Below, one piece after another: positions 24,336 through 32,722 of a stretch of DNA of 64,000 bases. A program made the position numbers and the translations under genes. The stretch is from Lachnospiraceae bacterium A2 (GTDB lineage Bacteria; Bacillota; Clostridia; Lachnospirales; Lachnospiraceae). The stretch is from positions 1 through 64,000 of the forward strand of contig KE159638.1 of the NCBI GenBank assembly GCA_000403315.2. The letters run 5' to 3'. Each line of letters begins with the position of its first letter. The stretch's first letter is position 1. The notes under the pieces were generated by a model. It was not told where the DNA came from and ran no database searches. It saw only the letters and a list, made by a program, of their open reading frames with translations.

Positions 24336-25064
24336 ATGGAGGAAATTAAGGCGCCAAAATATCTCCAAGTCAAACAAAAAATTATAAGCTGCATTGATGA
24401 TGGTACTTACAAGGAAAAAGAAGCAATCCCCAGTGAACGGGATTTGATTACACTGTTCGATGTCAGCAGGATAACAATCCGAAAAGCAATTGATGAATTA
24501 GTCAATGAAGGGTATTTATACCGGATCCATGGAAAGGGAACGTATGTAAAGGGGGAAGCAGACCAGAACAACTTGGTATCTATCACAAGCTGTACACAGG
24601 ATATTGAACAACTGGGCTATAAGCCTACCCGGAAGGTGTTAAGCGAAGGTGTCATCCCGGCGGATACAAAGCGGAGGACTTACCTGAACCTGGGGGAAAA
24701 AGACGAGGTATTCCGGCTGTCCCGTATTTATTACGCAGACGGGGAGCCGCTGAACTTTACAACTACATACCTCCCCTATAAGATTTTCCCGGAAATAGAC
24801 CTGTATGATTTTTCCAAGGTTTCCTTATATAAAATCGTGGAAGAAAAATACGGCGTGAAGATTACAAAGGCCACGCGCACCATTGAGGCAGTCAGCGCCC
24901 ATGGGGAACTTTCGGAAAATCTGGACGTAGAGGAGAACGTCCCATTACTGCAGTTCTGCTGCACCACTTATGGGATGGTAAACGGAAAAGAAATTCCAAT
25001 CGAGTATTTCAAATGCTGTTACCGGACCGATAAGTTTAAGTTTTATATCCACCAGTTAAGGTAA
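24336..25064 (+). CDS. GntR/HutC-family transcriptional regulator of the nucleoside-type operon
   Basis: A 242-residue regulator. The N-terminal winged HTH is plain (PKYLQVKQKIISCIDDGTY, then AIPSERDLITLFDVSRITIR, LVNEGYLYRIHGKGTYV). From about residue 80 there is a UTRA ligand-binding domain (VFRLSRIYYADGEPLNFTTTY, IEAVSAHGELSENLDV), the class that senses small sugars, sugar phosphates or nucleosides. GGAAGGAGG precedes the ATG. It heads the importer/catabolic block and probably controls it through the TGGwTATAwCCA sites in front. Confidence 0.92.
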   Translation: MEEIKAPKYLQVKQKIISCIDDGTYKEKEAIPSERDLITLFDVSRITIRKAIDELVNEGYLYRIHGKGTYVKGEADQNNLVSITSCTQDIEQLGYKPTRKVLSEGVIPADTKRRTYLNLGEKDEVFRLSRIYYADGEPLNFTTTYLPYKIFPEIDLYDFSKVSLYKIVEEKYGVKITKATRTIEAVSAHGELSENLDVEENVPLLQFCCTTYGMVNGKEIPIEYFKCCYRTDKFKFYIHQLR

Positions 25065-25099
25065 TGTTAAGTGGGAAGAACCTATGAAAGGAGATTGGT

Positions 25100-26311
25100 A
25101 TGAAAAAGAGGATAAGTTTTATTTTGGTACTGGCAATATTGTGTTTTACAGTATTAGGAGGCTGCGGCAATAAGAAAGAAGAAGGCAATGGAGGCGGCAA
25201 GGCAGACGCAGGGGAAGAAGGTTCCGCAGGGGGCGGGAGCGACGTGAAAGTCGCAATTGTCTGCTCTGGCGCAGGGCAGAATGACAATGGATATAACCAG
25301 TCTGCATGTGACGGGATCAAGGAACTGTCAGAGGAAACCGGATGCGAATACAAGGTAATTGAGCCGGCAAACGGCGTCCCGGAAGCATTGGAAACATTGG
25401 CAGGCGATGGTTACAACCTGATTTTTACTTTGGAATATGATTTTGACGCATTGATTAAAGGTGTTGGCGGCTCCGACCCTATTGCGGCACAATATCCGGA
25501 CACAACGTTTGTAGTATTTAACGACGACCCAAATAAAGATGAATCTGGCAACAAGATCCATGACAATGTGATTTCCGTATTGTTTGACGTCCATGAAGCG
25601 TCTTACCTGGCTGGTTATTTGTCTGTACAAGTCAATGAAAATATGGAAAAACTTTTTGGCAGCGCCTATGGCATGACGCCATTAGACAAGTCAAGGGGCA
25701 TTGGCTTTGTCGGCGGGACAAATTCGAATGGGATCCTTGTATTTTCCTATGGGTTTATCGAAGGGATTAACAAAGCCGCAGAAGAATTTGGCGTAAACTA
25801 CAACTATTATGCAAAATACGACGCAGGGTTTACCGATTCCGCCCTTGGCAGCACTACAGCAGGGACATTTTACGATGAAGGGGCCAACGTAGTATTTGCA
25901 AATGCCGGCGTAGTTGGCGACGGCATTACCGCAAAAGCAAAAGAAGTTGGGAAGCTGGCAATCCAGACAGACGCCAACTTAGATGGGCAGCAGCCCGGGT
26001 TTGTGTTAACCAGCGTGCTGAAAATTACAGGCGTTCCGGTAAAAACCATTACACAGGCTTACATAGACGGCACAATCAAAGAGATGGACAGGCTCCAGAC
26101 GTATAACCTTGCATCTGGCGCTACCGGGATTACTGATTTAGAAGAAATGGGCAAGCATGTGGAAGACCAGGAAACATGGGAATCCATTAAGGAAAAAGTC
26201 AGCGCAGTCAGCAAACAGATTGAGGATGGGGAAATTGACGTAACCAATAAGCAGCTCAATGAGGACTTTGACCCAGCTTCCTGCCCCAATGTGACCGTAA
26301 AAACGGAATAG
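25100..26311 (+). CDS. BMP-family ABC substrate-binding lipoprotein (nucleoside type)
   Basis: A 403-residue lipoprotein: signal peptide with lipobox LGGC (cysteine about residue 22), a Gly/Glu/Lys-rich linker, then the BMP/PnrA fold (VKVAIVCSGAGQNDNGYNQSA, YNLIFTLEYDF, IGFVGGTNSNGILVFSYGFIEG, GANVVFANAG). Proteins of this family bind purine or pyrimidine nucleosides outside the cell and deliver them to a NupOPQ-type ABC importer. The three following genes are that importer. GAAAGGAG precedes the ATG. A hairpin after the gene may favour high expression of the binding protein over the rest. Confidence 0.92.
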   Translation: MKKRISFILVLAILCFTVLGGCGNKKEEGNGGGKADAGEEGSAGGGSDVKVAIVCSGAGQNDNGYNQSACDGIKELSEETGCEYKVIEPANGVPEALETLAGDGYNLIFTLEYDFDALIKGVGGSDPIAAQYPDTTFVVFNDDPNKDESGNKIHDNVISVLFDVHEASYLAGYLSVQVNENMEKLFGSAYGMTPLDKSRGIGFVGGTNSNGILVFSYGFIEGINKAAEEFGVNYNYYAKYDAGFTDSALGSTTAGTFYDEGANVVFANAGVVGDGITAKAKEVGKLAIQTDANLDGQQPGFVLTSVLKITGVPVKTITQAYIDGTIKEMDRLQTYNLASGATGITDLEEMGKHVEDQETWESIKEKVSAVSKQIEDGEIDVTNKQLNEDFDPASCPNVTVKTE

Positions 26312-26327
26312 CAAAAGATAAGTGGAT

Positions 26328-26364
26328 AGGCGCCTAAGATACAACAATTTGGGCTTAGGCGCCC
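26328..26364 (+). terminator. Intra-operon hairpin after the binding-protein gene
   Basis: AGGCGCCTAAG pairs with CTTAGGCGCC around a 15-base loop, followed by CTTATT. Such hairpins between a solute-binding gene and its ABC genes often reduce read-through or protect the 3' end of the abundant upstream message. Confidence 0.5.
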
Positions 26365-26393
26365 TTATTGCGCCTGAAATAAGGAGAATTTCT

Positions 26394-27935
26394 ATGGGTA
26401 TCATGATTGAAACACAAAATTTAACGAAAAAATTCGGGGATTTTGTTGCAAACAATAATATAAACCTTCAGGTAGACGAGCAGGAAATTAAATGTATTGT
26501 AGGGGAAAACGGCGCCGGGAAATCTACCTTGATGAATATGCTCTATGGGGTGTTTAAGCCCACCAGCGGGAAGGTGCTTTTAAAAGGGGAAGAACTGGCT
26601 ATGAATTCCCCTACGGACGCCATCCGGCATGGCATAGGCATGGTGCACCAGCATTTCAAACTGGTGCCCAGCTTTACCGTATATGAAAATATCCTCCTTG
26701 GGAGCGAGATTACAAAAAATGGCCTGATTGACCGGAAACAGGAAATTGAGAAAGTCCGGGAACTGATTGAGGAATACCATTTCCAAATTGACCCTATGGC
26801 AAAAATCCAGGATATTTCCGTAGGCCTGTGCCAGCAGGTGGAAATCTTGAAAATGCTGTACCGCAACGTGGATATCCTGATTCTGGACGAGCCTACGGCG
26901 GTGCTGACGCCGCAGGAGGTTGACCAGTTAATGGAAAACTTAAAAGCCCTCAGGGACCAGGGGAAGACGATTATTGTCATCACCCACAAGCTGCGGGAAG
27001 TAATGTACTTAAGCGACAGCGTGACAGTCATTAAGGCGGGGCAGGTAATCGGGAACGTCAAGACCAAAGATACCTGCGAATCCGAGCTGGCCCAGATGAT
27101 GGTAGGCCGGGACGTTGTCCTTACGGTAAAAAATGAAGACGGCCCAGCCCCGAAAGAGGAAGAAGCCTACCGGGTGGAAAATGTCTGCACAGTAAATGAC
27201 GCAAACCAGGAAATCCTGCACCGTGTTTTCCTGTCCGTGCGGAAAGGGGAAGTATTGGGGATTGCAGGGGTAGAAGGCAATGGGCAGAGCGAGCTGATAA
27301 AAGTCCTGACAGGCATGATGGAAGTGACGGAAGGGAAAGTGACCTTAAACGGCAGGGACATTACCAACGAATGGCCGGACAAGCTGCGCAAATTTGGCAT
27401 TGGGATTATCCCGGAAGACCGTTATGCCCAGGGGCTGTGCCGGGAAATGTCCATCCCGGAAAACTGCATAGCAGGGTATTTCGATACCCATGGGGTGTGC
27501 AGCAAGGGTGTTTTAAAAGGAAAAAGCATGAAGCAGCTCTGCGACAGCTTCATAGAAAAATACGATATCCGGGTGTCCGAGCGGTATGGCCTGATTTCCC
27601 AGCTTTCCGGCGGAAATGCCCAGAAAGTCATTATAGCAAGGGAATTTGAAAATAACCCTGACCTGATTATTGCATGCCAGCCCACCCGGGGCGTGGATAT
27701 CGGTTTCATTGAATTTATCCACAAGCAGCTCCTTTCCCTGCGGAATGCCGGGAAAGCAGTCCTCTTAATTTCCAGTGAACTTTCGGAAATTATGAGCCTG
27801 TCCGACCGGGTTGCCGTAATGTACAAGGGCGGGATAATCGGGGAGGTAGACCCCAGGGAAGCGTCGTCAGAAAAAATTGGCCTGCTGATGGCAGGCGCAG
27901 GGCAGGAAGGAGGAGGCAGGAATGAAAAACAGTAA
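26394..27935 (+). CDS. ABC transporter ATPase with two nucleotide-binding domains (NupO-like)
   Basis: A 513-residue protein with two fused ABC domains. The first has Walker A GENGAGKST, a signature region (DISVGLCQQVEILKML) and Walker B ILILDEPTAVLTP. The second has GVEGNGQSELIKVLTG and LSGGNAQKVIIAREF with LIIACQPTRGVD. This tandem form with a degenerate second Walker A (GVEGNGQSE) is typical of ATPases in nucleoside and sugar importers such as YufO/NupO and RbsA. It powers uptake of the ligand of the upstream lipoprotein. Start 26394 has AAGGAG ahead; it overlaps the permease gene by 14 bases. Confidence 0.93.
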   Translation: MGIMIETQNLTKKFGDFVANNNINLQVDEQEIKCIVGENGAGKSTLMNMLYGVFKPTSGKVLLKGEELAMNSPTDAIRHGIGMVHQHFKLVPSFTVYENILLGSEITKNGLIDRKQEIEKVRELIEEYHFQIDPMAKIQDISVGLCQQVEILKMLYRNVDILILDEPTAVLTPQEVDQLMENLKALRDQGKTIIVITHKLREVMYLSDSVTVIKAGQVIGNVKTKDTCESELAQMMVGRDVVLTVKNEDGPAPKEEEAYRVENVCTVNDANQEILHRVFLSVRKGEVLGIAGVEGNGQSELIKVLTGMMEVTEGKVTLNGRDITNEWPDKLRKFGIGIIPEDRYAQGLCREMSIPENCIAGYFDTHGVCSKGVLKGKSMKQLCDSFIEKYDIRVSERYGLISQLSGGNAQKVIIAREFENNPDLIIACQPTRGVDIGFIEFIHKQLLSLRNAGKAVLLISSELSEIMSLSDRVAVMYKGGIIGEVDPREASSEKIGLLMAGAGQEGGGRNEKQ

Positions 27936-29001
27936 AACGGGCTGCCTGGGCCCCCAAATATTGAATACGCTGCTCCCGGTAGGGTTAGCATTTTTCATTG
28001 GCGGCATTATCATCCTCTGTATTGGGGAAGACCCGCTGGAAGCCTATGGCATTATGCTGGGGAAATCCCTGTTTACGGGAAAAGGGCTTTTAAACACCCT
28101 GCATTACGCATCCCCCCTGCTTCTGACAGGGCTTGCCATCGCCATTACCTTTAAGGCAAATATTTTCAATATGGGCGTGGAAGGGCAGCTTCTCTTAGGC
28201 GGCTTCTTTGCAGGGATTGCCGGGGCTTCCTTGGATGTGTCCAGCCCGGTTTTGGCAAAAATCCTGTGTATGCTGGTTGGGATGGCATGCGGCGTGGCGT
28301 TTGCGCTGGTTCCGGCTGTTTTGCGGGCTTACTTCCACGTAGATGAAATGGTTGTTACCTTAATGCTCAATTACGCCATGGTTAAGGTGCTGGAATACTT
28401 ATCCTCCGGCCCCTTCCGGGAGGCGGGTTCTGGGTATGTCTGCACCCCGATTATCAAAGAAGGCGCTATGTTTGAGCGGCTGGGCATCAATAACTCAAGG
28501 CTTACCATGTTCTTTTTCATTGCGTTTGGGGTGCTTATTGTTATGACGTTTGTATTCCGCAATACAAGGCTTGGGATGGAAATTACGGCAATTGGGAAAA
28601 ACCCGGAATTTGCAGAAGCTACAGGCATGCGTGTCCGCAGGAAAATTATCATCCTTATGTGCATAAGCGGCGCGCTGGCAGGGCTGGCGGGGGCAGGGCA
28701 CATGATGAGCGAAAAGTTCAAGTACACCCTGACATTTTCCGGCACCACAGGCCTTGGCTGGGATGGCATGCTGATTGCCTTGCTGGGGCGGCATAACCCT
28801 GTCGGCATTTTGCTGGCGGCAATTTTCTTCAGCGCGTTAAAGACAGGGGCAGACAATATCAACATGTATACTTCCGTGCCAAAGGAAATTGTCGGCGTGC
28901 TCCAAGGGCTGATTATCCTCTTTCTTGCCGTGCAGTTTTTGGACGAACGTTTTGGGCTGCGGGAGCGGTTCTGCCAGCTAACATCTAGGAAGGAGGGGTA
29001 A
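27922..29001 (+). CDS. ABC transporter permease 1 (NupP-like)
   Basis: A 359-residue multi-pass protein of the BPD_transp_2 family. Conserved features include GLAIAITFKANIFNMGVEGQLLLGG near helix 3 and MRVRRKIIILMCISGALAGLAGAGH, plus the final FFSALKTGADNINMYTSVPKEI. It forms one half of the membrane channel of the nucleoside importer. The start overlaps the ATPase stop region. Its partner permease begins two bases after its stop but is truncated. Confidence 0.92.
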   Translation: MKNSKTGCLGPQILNTLLPVGLAFFIGGIIILCIGEDPLEAYGIMLGKSLFTGKGLLNTLHYASPLLLTGLAIAITFKANIFNMGVEGQLLLGGFFAGIAGASLDVSSPVLAKILCMLVGMACGVAFALVPAVLRAYFHVDEMVVTLMLNYAMVKVLEYLSSGPFREAGSGYVCTPIIKEGAMFERLGINNSRLTMFFFIAFGVLIVMTFVFRNTRLGMEITAIGKNPEFAEATGMRVRRKIIILMCISGALAGLAGAGHMMSEKFKYTLTFSGTTGLGWDGMLIALLGRHNPVGILLAAIFFSALKTGADNINMYTSVPKEIVGVLQGLIILFLAVQFLDERFGLRERFCQLTSRKEG

Positions 29002-29003
29002 AA

Positions 29004-29207
29004 ATGTCATTTATCAATGGAATAATCTATGATTCCGTGTACCATGCCGTGCCGATTCTGCTCTGTGTGCTGGGAGGGATTTTCGCCTACAAGGCAAATG
29101 TGCTGAATATCGCATTGGAAGGCATGATGCTGGCCGGCGCGTTTTTCTCCGTCCTCGTCAGCTACCAGACAGGCAGCATAGCCCTTGGGTATGGAAGAAA
29201 TGTATGA
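29004..29207 (+). pseudogene. Truncated second ABC permease (NupQ-like)
   Basis: Only the first roughly 60 residues of a second BPD_transp_2 permease remain: AVPILLCVLGGIFAYKANVLN, then IALEGMMLAGAFFSVLV. Full-length NupQ/YufQ proteins are about 300 residues with eight or more helices. At about 29180 the similarity stops within SIALG and runs into unrelated codons (YGRNV) that overlap the phosphorylase fragment in another frame. The channel cannot be complete, so the importer is probably inactive here unless the sequence is misassembled. Confidence 0.85.
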
Positions 29208-29736
29208 GGCAGGCATGGAAGTGGCAGTCCGCATGGGGACGGTAATGTCCATGCAGGATGATATGCTGGGGCACTTTATGGTGCCGCTGGCAGCCATGCG
29301 GCGGGAAGGCACCAGCCAGGCTTACGTAGACTTAAGCTATCCGGCGGTAGCGGATATAGAACTGGTAAATGTGATGAATGAAACGGTGGCGTCCATGGGC
29401 AAGCGGTACTTAAACGGCCTGAACTGCACCATGGACGGGTTTTACAGCAATATGCACGATTCCAGGTTTTCCAGGGAATGGGGCAGGGATATGTCAAGAA
29501 CGTTTGAGGAAGTGAAAAAACTTGGGGTAACGGGCATAGACATGGAATCTTCCTGCATGATGACCCTTGGCAGGCTGATGGGCGTGAAAACCTGCGTGCT
29601 CACATTGGTGACCGTGCTGGAAAACCTGAAAGAAACGCTGAAAGGGCAGGAGCGCACCGACGCTGAGGACCTGCTGTGCCGGACAGCCCTGGAAGGGATT
29701 TATAACTACCACACGAAACACTGCACCAAAGCATAA
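29185..29736 (+). pseudogene. C-terminal part of a nucleoside phosphorylase (uridine phosphorylase-like)
   Basis: The fragment of about 183 residues matches the second half of PNP/UDP-family phosphorylases, with the nucleoside-binding GIDMESSCMMTLGRLMGVKTC that contains the family M-E pair. The N-terminal half, with the phosphate-binding Gly-rich segment and the GTCG-type loop, is missing. The apparent ATG at 29185 has no ribosome site and lies at the deletion joint. In a normal operon this gene would split an imported nucleoside into base and (deoxy)ribose 1-phosphate. Confidence 0.8.
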
Positions 29737-29753
29737 AAAGGAGGTACATAGCA

Positions 29754-30542
29754 ATGGGCAAAGAATTATTCCAATTACAGTCATCCACAATCATCGGCAT
29801 GGTACACTGCCTCCCGCTGCCTACCACAGCAGGGTTTTCCGGGGATTACCAGAAAATCATAGCGCAGGCGGTACAGGATGCCGTTACCTTGGAAAAGGCT
29901 GGCGTAGACGCCGTTATTGTAGAAAATATGGGGGATACCCCCTTCTCCGCGCACCTGAACAAAGCCCAGTTGGCCGCACTGACAGCGGCAGCGGCAGCCG
30001 TGCGCAATGCCGTGGGGCTTCCGGTGGGCATTGATGCAGCCTTTAGCGACTGCGAAGCTGATTTTGCCATTGCAGCCGTGACAGGGGCGTCATTTGTCCG
30101 GGTTCCGGTGTTTGTGGATACGGTATGCTTCAGCGACGGCATTATTTACCCCTGCGCAAAGAAGTGCATAGAATACCGGAAACAGATGGGCCTGGAGCAT
30201 GTGAAGATTTTAGCGGACGTGCAGGTAAAACATGCCCATATGCTCCTCCCCCAGATTACCATTGAGCAGTCTGCAAAAGAAGCGGCAGACTGCGGGGTAG
30301 ATGGGATTATTGTCACCGGAAGCCAGATTGGGGAAGAAACGCCCTTGGATTTCATCAAACGTGTCAAACAGGCCGTAAGCCTTCCCGTATTTGCCGGCAG
30401 CGGCGTAAAAGCAGGGAATATCAGAGAACAGATGCAGATTGCCGACGGCGCAGTCATCGGTTCCAGCCTGAAAGAAGGCGGAATCCTCACAAACCCAATT
30501 TCCTATGAGTTGGTGCGGAATGTATTAAGCGGATTAGAATAA
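29754..30542 (+). CDS. BtpA/SgcQ-family TIM-barrel protein
   Basis: A 262-residue protein of the BtpA family: IIGMVHCLPLPTTAGFSGDY, AGVDAVIVENMGDTPFS, VKILADVQVKHAHML, DGIIVTGSQIGEETPL and a phosphate-binding-like end PVFAGSGVKAGNI and GAVIGSSLKEGG. Members include SgcQ of the E. coli sgc cluster; the reaction is not established to my knowledge. Its place between a nucleoside phosphorylase and a TrpA-like lyase suggests it acts on a sugar phosphate. AAAGGAGG precedes the ATG. Confidence 0.87.
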   Translation: MGKELFQLQSSTIIGMVHCLPLPTTAGFSGDYQKIIAQAVQDAVTLEKAGVDAVIVENMGDTPFSAHLNKAQLAALTAAAAAVRNAVGLPVGIDAAFSDCEADFAIAAVTGASFVRVPVFVDTVCFSDGIIYPCAKKCIEYRKQMGLEHVKILADVQVKHAHMLLPQITIEQSAKEAADCGVDGIIVTGSQIGEETPLDFIKRVKQAVSLPVFAGSGVKAGNIREQMQIADGAVIGSSLKEGGILTNPISYELVRNVLSGLE

Positions 30543-30556
30543 GGAGAAACAGAATT

Positions 30557-31705
30557 ATGATGAGAGCAATGAAGCTGGCAGGTTCTGAATTGATGTTCGG
30601 GACAGGCTGCCTGGAATACATCAAAACAATTGCAGTAAAAAAAGCAGCCATTGTAGTAGGCGGGAAAAGCATGGAAAAGAGCGGGATGCTGGCAAAGGTA
30701 GAAAGCCTGTTCCATGAAGCAGGCGCCCAGACCAGCGTGGTCCGGGGCGTAGAGCCAGACCCCTCCTTTGGGACAGTCCTCCGTGGGGCAAAGGAACTGC
30801 TGGAATTTGGCCCGGACTTAATTGTAGGGCTGGGTGGAGGTTCCGCCATGGACGCAGCCAAGGCCATGTGGATTTACTATGAGCACCCGGAATTAACCAC
30901 GATTGAAGAAATCCTGCCCCCCAATGAATTTCCAAAATTAAGGGCAAAGGCAAGGCTGTGCTGCATCCCTTCCACCAGCGGGACAGCCAGCGAGGTATCC
31001 CGGTCCATCGTTATTTCCGACAGCGGAACAGGGGTAAAGCATGGCATTGGGAATATGGAAATGATGCCTGACATTGCAGTCTGCGACCCGGAGGTTACCA
31101 TGTCCATGCCCCCGCATATTACGGCAGAAACCGGGATGGACGCGATGACCCATGCCGTAGAAGCCCTGGTTTCCCAGCGGGCAAATTATGTATCCAATAT
31201 CCTTGCCGCACAGGCGGTAAAAGATATTTTTGCTTATCTTCCCCTTGCATGCAAAGACGGGGCAGACATGCAGGCAAGGGAAGGGATGCTGAATGCTTCC
31301 ATGGTGGCCGGCCTTGCATTTACAAACGTGTCCCTTGGCATTGTCCACTCCATTGCCCATACGCTGGGCAGCTATTTCCACATTTCCCATGGGCTGGGCG
31401 ACGCTGTTGTGCTCCCCTATGTCATCCAGTTTAACCAGGACAGGAGCCAGCAGGCAAAAGAAATTTATAAGGGGCTGGCAAAGGCGCAGGGGGCAGAAGA
31501 TTTTAAGGAAACCATCCTTGCGCTGAACAGGAAGCTGGATATTACAGACAAGATTTCTTCCCTGTTCACCGAGGGGCAGAAAGAGGAGTATCAGGGGAAA
31601 ATCCCGGAACTGGCAGATATGGCCCTGGCTGACGGCTGCACTAAGACAAACCCTGCAATCCCAACAAAGGCAGAGATGGAAGAATTGTTCCGCATCATAT
31701 TTTAG
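30557..31705 (+). CDS. Iron-containing alcohol dehydrogenase
   Basis: A 382-residue Fe-ADH with the NAD-binding GLGGGSAMDAAKAMWI, IPSTSGTASEVSRSIVIS, and metal-site segments GMDAMTHAVEAL and HSIAHTLGSYFHISHGLGDA. It differs clearly from the FucO at 3441. In this operon it may reduce or oxidise an aldehyde formed from the imported sugar, possibly the product of the TrpA-like lyase. Start is ATG 30557 or the adjacent ATG 30560, 15 bases after the BtpA stop with AAGGAG between. Confidence 0.9.
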   Translation: MMRAMKLAGSELMFGTGCLEYIKTIAVKKAAIVVGGKSMEKSGMLAKVESLFHEAGAQTSVVRGVEPDPSFGTVLRGAKELLEFGPDLIVGLGGGSAMDAAKAMWIYYEHPELTTIEEILPPNEFPKLRAKARLCCIPSTSGTASEVSRSIVISDSGTGVKHGIGNMEMMPDIAVCDPEVTMSMPPHITAETGMDAMTHAVEALVSQRANYVSNILAAQAVKDIFAYLPLACKDGADMQAREGMLNASMVAGLAFTNVSLGIVHSIAHTLGSYFHISHGLGDAVVLPYVIQFNQDRSQQAKEIYKGLAKAQGAEDFKETILALNRKLDITDKISSLFTEGQKEEYQGKIPELADMALADGCTKTNPAIPTKAEMEELFRIIF

Positions 31706-31717
31706 GAGGGGAATGGA

Positions 31718-32434
31718 ATGAAGCTAATATGTTACTTATCAAACGGATACCCTACCATTGAAAGCAGCGTTGAAATGGCTGGGATTTATTCTGAGGCAGG
31801 CTGCGATGTTATTGAAATCGACTTCCCTTCCCGGAACCCTTATCTGGAAAGCGAGCTGATTTCCGGGCGCATGGCAAAAGCTTTGGAAAACTGCAGCGAT
31901 TTCCAGAGCTACATGGAGGGGATGCAGGAAGCAAAGAAAAAGAACCCCAATACCTCCTTCATCCTTCTTTCCTATGAAAATACCATCAAAGAAATGGGCT
32001 ATGGGGCTTTTGAAAAATTCTGCCTGGAGCAGGGCTTCCTGGACTTAATCTTAGTAGGGCTTGAGGATGATACCATCAAAAATAAGCTAATAGAAGCCGG
32101 GATCCGCGTAAGCTGCTATGTCCAGTACCATTTGGATGAAGCGGAGGTAGAGTCCGCCATCCATTCCAATGGATTCGTTTACCTTCAGGCAAAACCCACC
32201 ACAGGGAACGTGAACCCGGATTATCCAGAGCTTAAGGACTGCATCCAGTACCTGCGCAGCCGGGGCATTACAAGGCCAATCTACTGCGGGGTAGGGATTT
32301 ACCAGCCCGAGGATGTCCGCATGGCGAAAGAAGCCGGGGCAGACGGCGTATTTGTCGGGAGCACAATCTTAAAGCTCCATGACGACGTGCCTGCGCTGAA
32401 AGAAAAAATAAAAGAACTGAAAGCACAGTGTTAA
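31718..32434 (+). CDS. TrpA-like lyase/aldolase (tryptophan synthase alpha paralogue)
   Basis: A 238-residue TIM barrel related to tryptophan synthase alpha: LSNGYPTIESSVEMAGIYSEAG, then DVIEIDFPSRNP, where Glu33 matches catalytic Glu49 of TrpA, and a phosphate site CGVGIYQPEDV with GVFVGSTI. The position of catalytic Asp60 appears to be Glu44, and the flexible loops differ. No trpB is nearby. TrpA splits indole-glycerol phosphate by retro-aldol; this paralogue may perform a similar cleavage on another glycerol- or ribose-phosphate substrate. It ends the operon before a strong terminator. The protein is short for TrpA (about 260). Confidence 0.82.
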   Translation: MKLICYLSNGYPTIESSVEMAGIYSEAGCDVIEIDFPSRNPYLESELISGRMAKALENCSDFQSYMEGMQEAKKKNPNTSFILLSYENTIKEMGYGAFEKFCLEQGFLDLILVGLEDDTIKNKLIEAGIRVSCYVQYHLDEAEVESAIHSNGFVYLQAKPTTGNVNPDYPELKDCIQYLRSRGITRPIYCGVGIYQPEDVRMAKEAGADGVFVGSTILKLHDDVPALKEKIKELKAQC

Positions 32435-32440
32435 AAGGCT

Positions 32441-32482
32441 GGGGCAGCGGCATGGTTAGGGAGTGCCGCTGCCTGTGCTTTT
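32441..32482 (+). terminator. Terminator of the nucleoside-type operon
   Basis: GGCAGCGGCA pairs perfectly with TGCCGCTGCC around an 11-base loop, followed by TGTGCTTTTT. Confidence 0.85.
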
Positions 32483-32492
32483 TGGTGGGTGG

Positions 32493-32720
32493 CTATGCAG
32501 CCTTGGAGTAATCAATAATGGCAATTTCCTGCATAAGCTGTTTTGCAGTATTGACAAGGGTTTCAAGCTGTTTGGCAACTTCATTGGAATAATATTTCTC
32601 TCCACATTGCTCACATTCTTCACAAGGGACATTTTTAATGATAATAATGCAGTTTTTATAATTTACTACATGGGTTGTGGAAGATGGGCTGGTGGTTTTG
32701 CATTTACAATACATACACAT
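32493..32720 (-). CDS. YgiT-type zinc-finger antitoxin
   Basis: A 75-residue protein with two CxxC-type pairs (CMYCKC at the N-terminus and CEECEQCGEKYYS in the middle), the zinc-finger layout of YgiT/MqsA N-terminal domains, and a short helical tail (QLETLVNTAKQLMQEIAII). It starts two bases after the stop of the DUF4258 gene with AAAGGGG ahead. The paired small genes are the usual order for this toxin-antitoxin class. It lacks the C-terminal HTH of full-length MqsA, so DNA binding may be weak or absent. Confidence 0.8.
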   Translation of the reverse strand: MCMYCKCKTTSPSSTTHVVNYKNCIIIIKNVPCEECEQCGEKYYSNEVAKQLETLVNTAKQLMQEIAIIDYSKAA

Positions 32721-32722
32721 GG

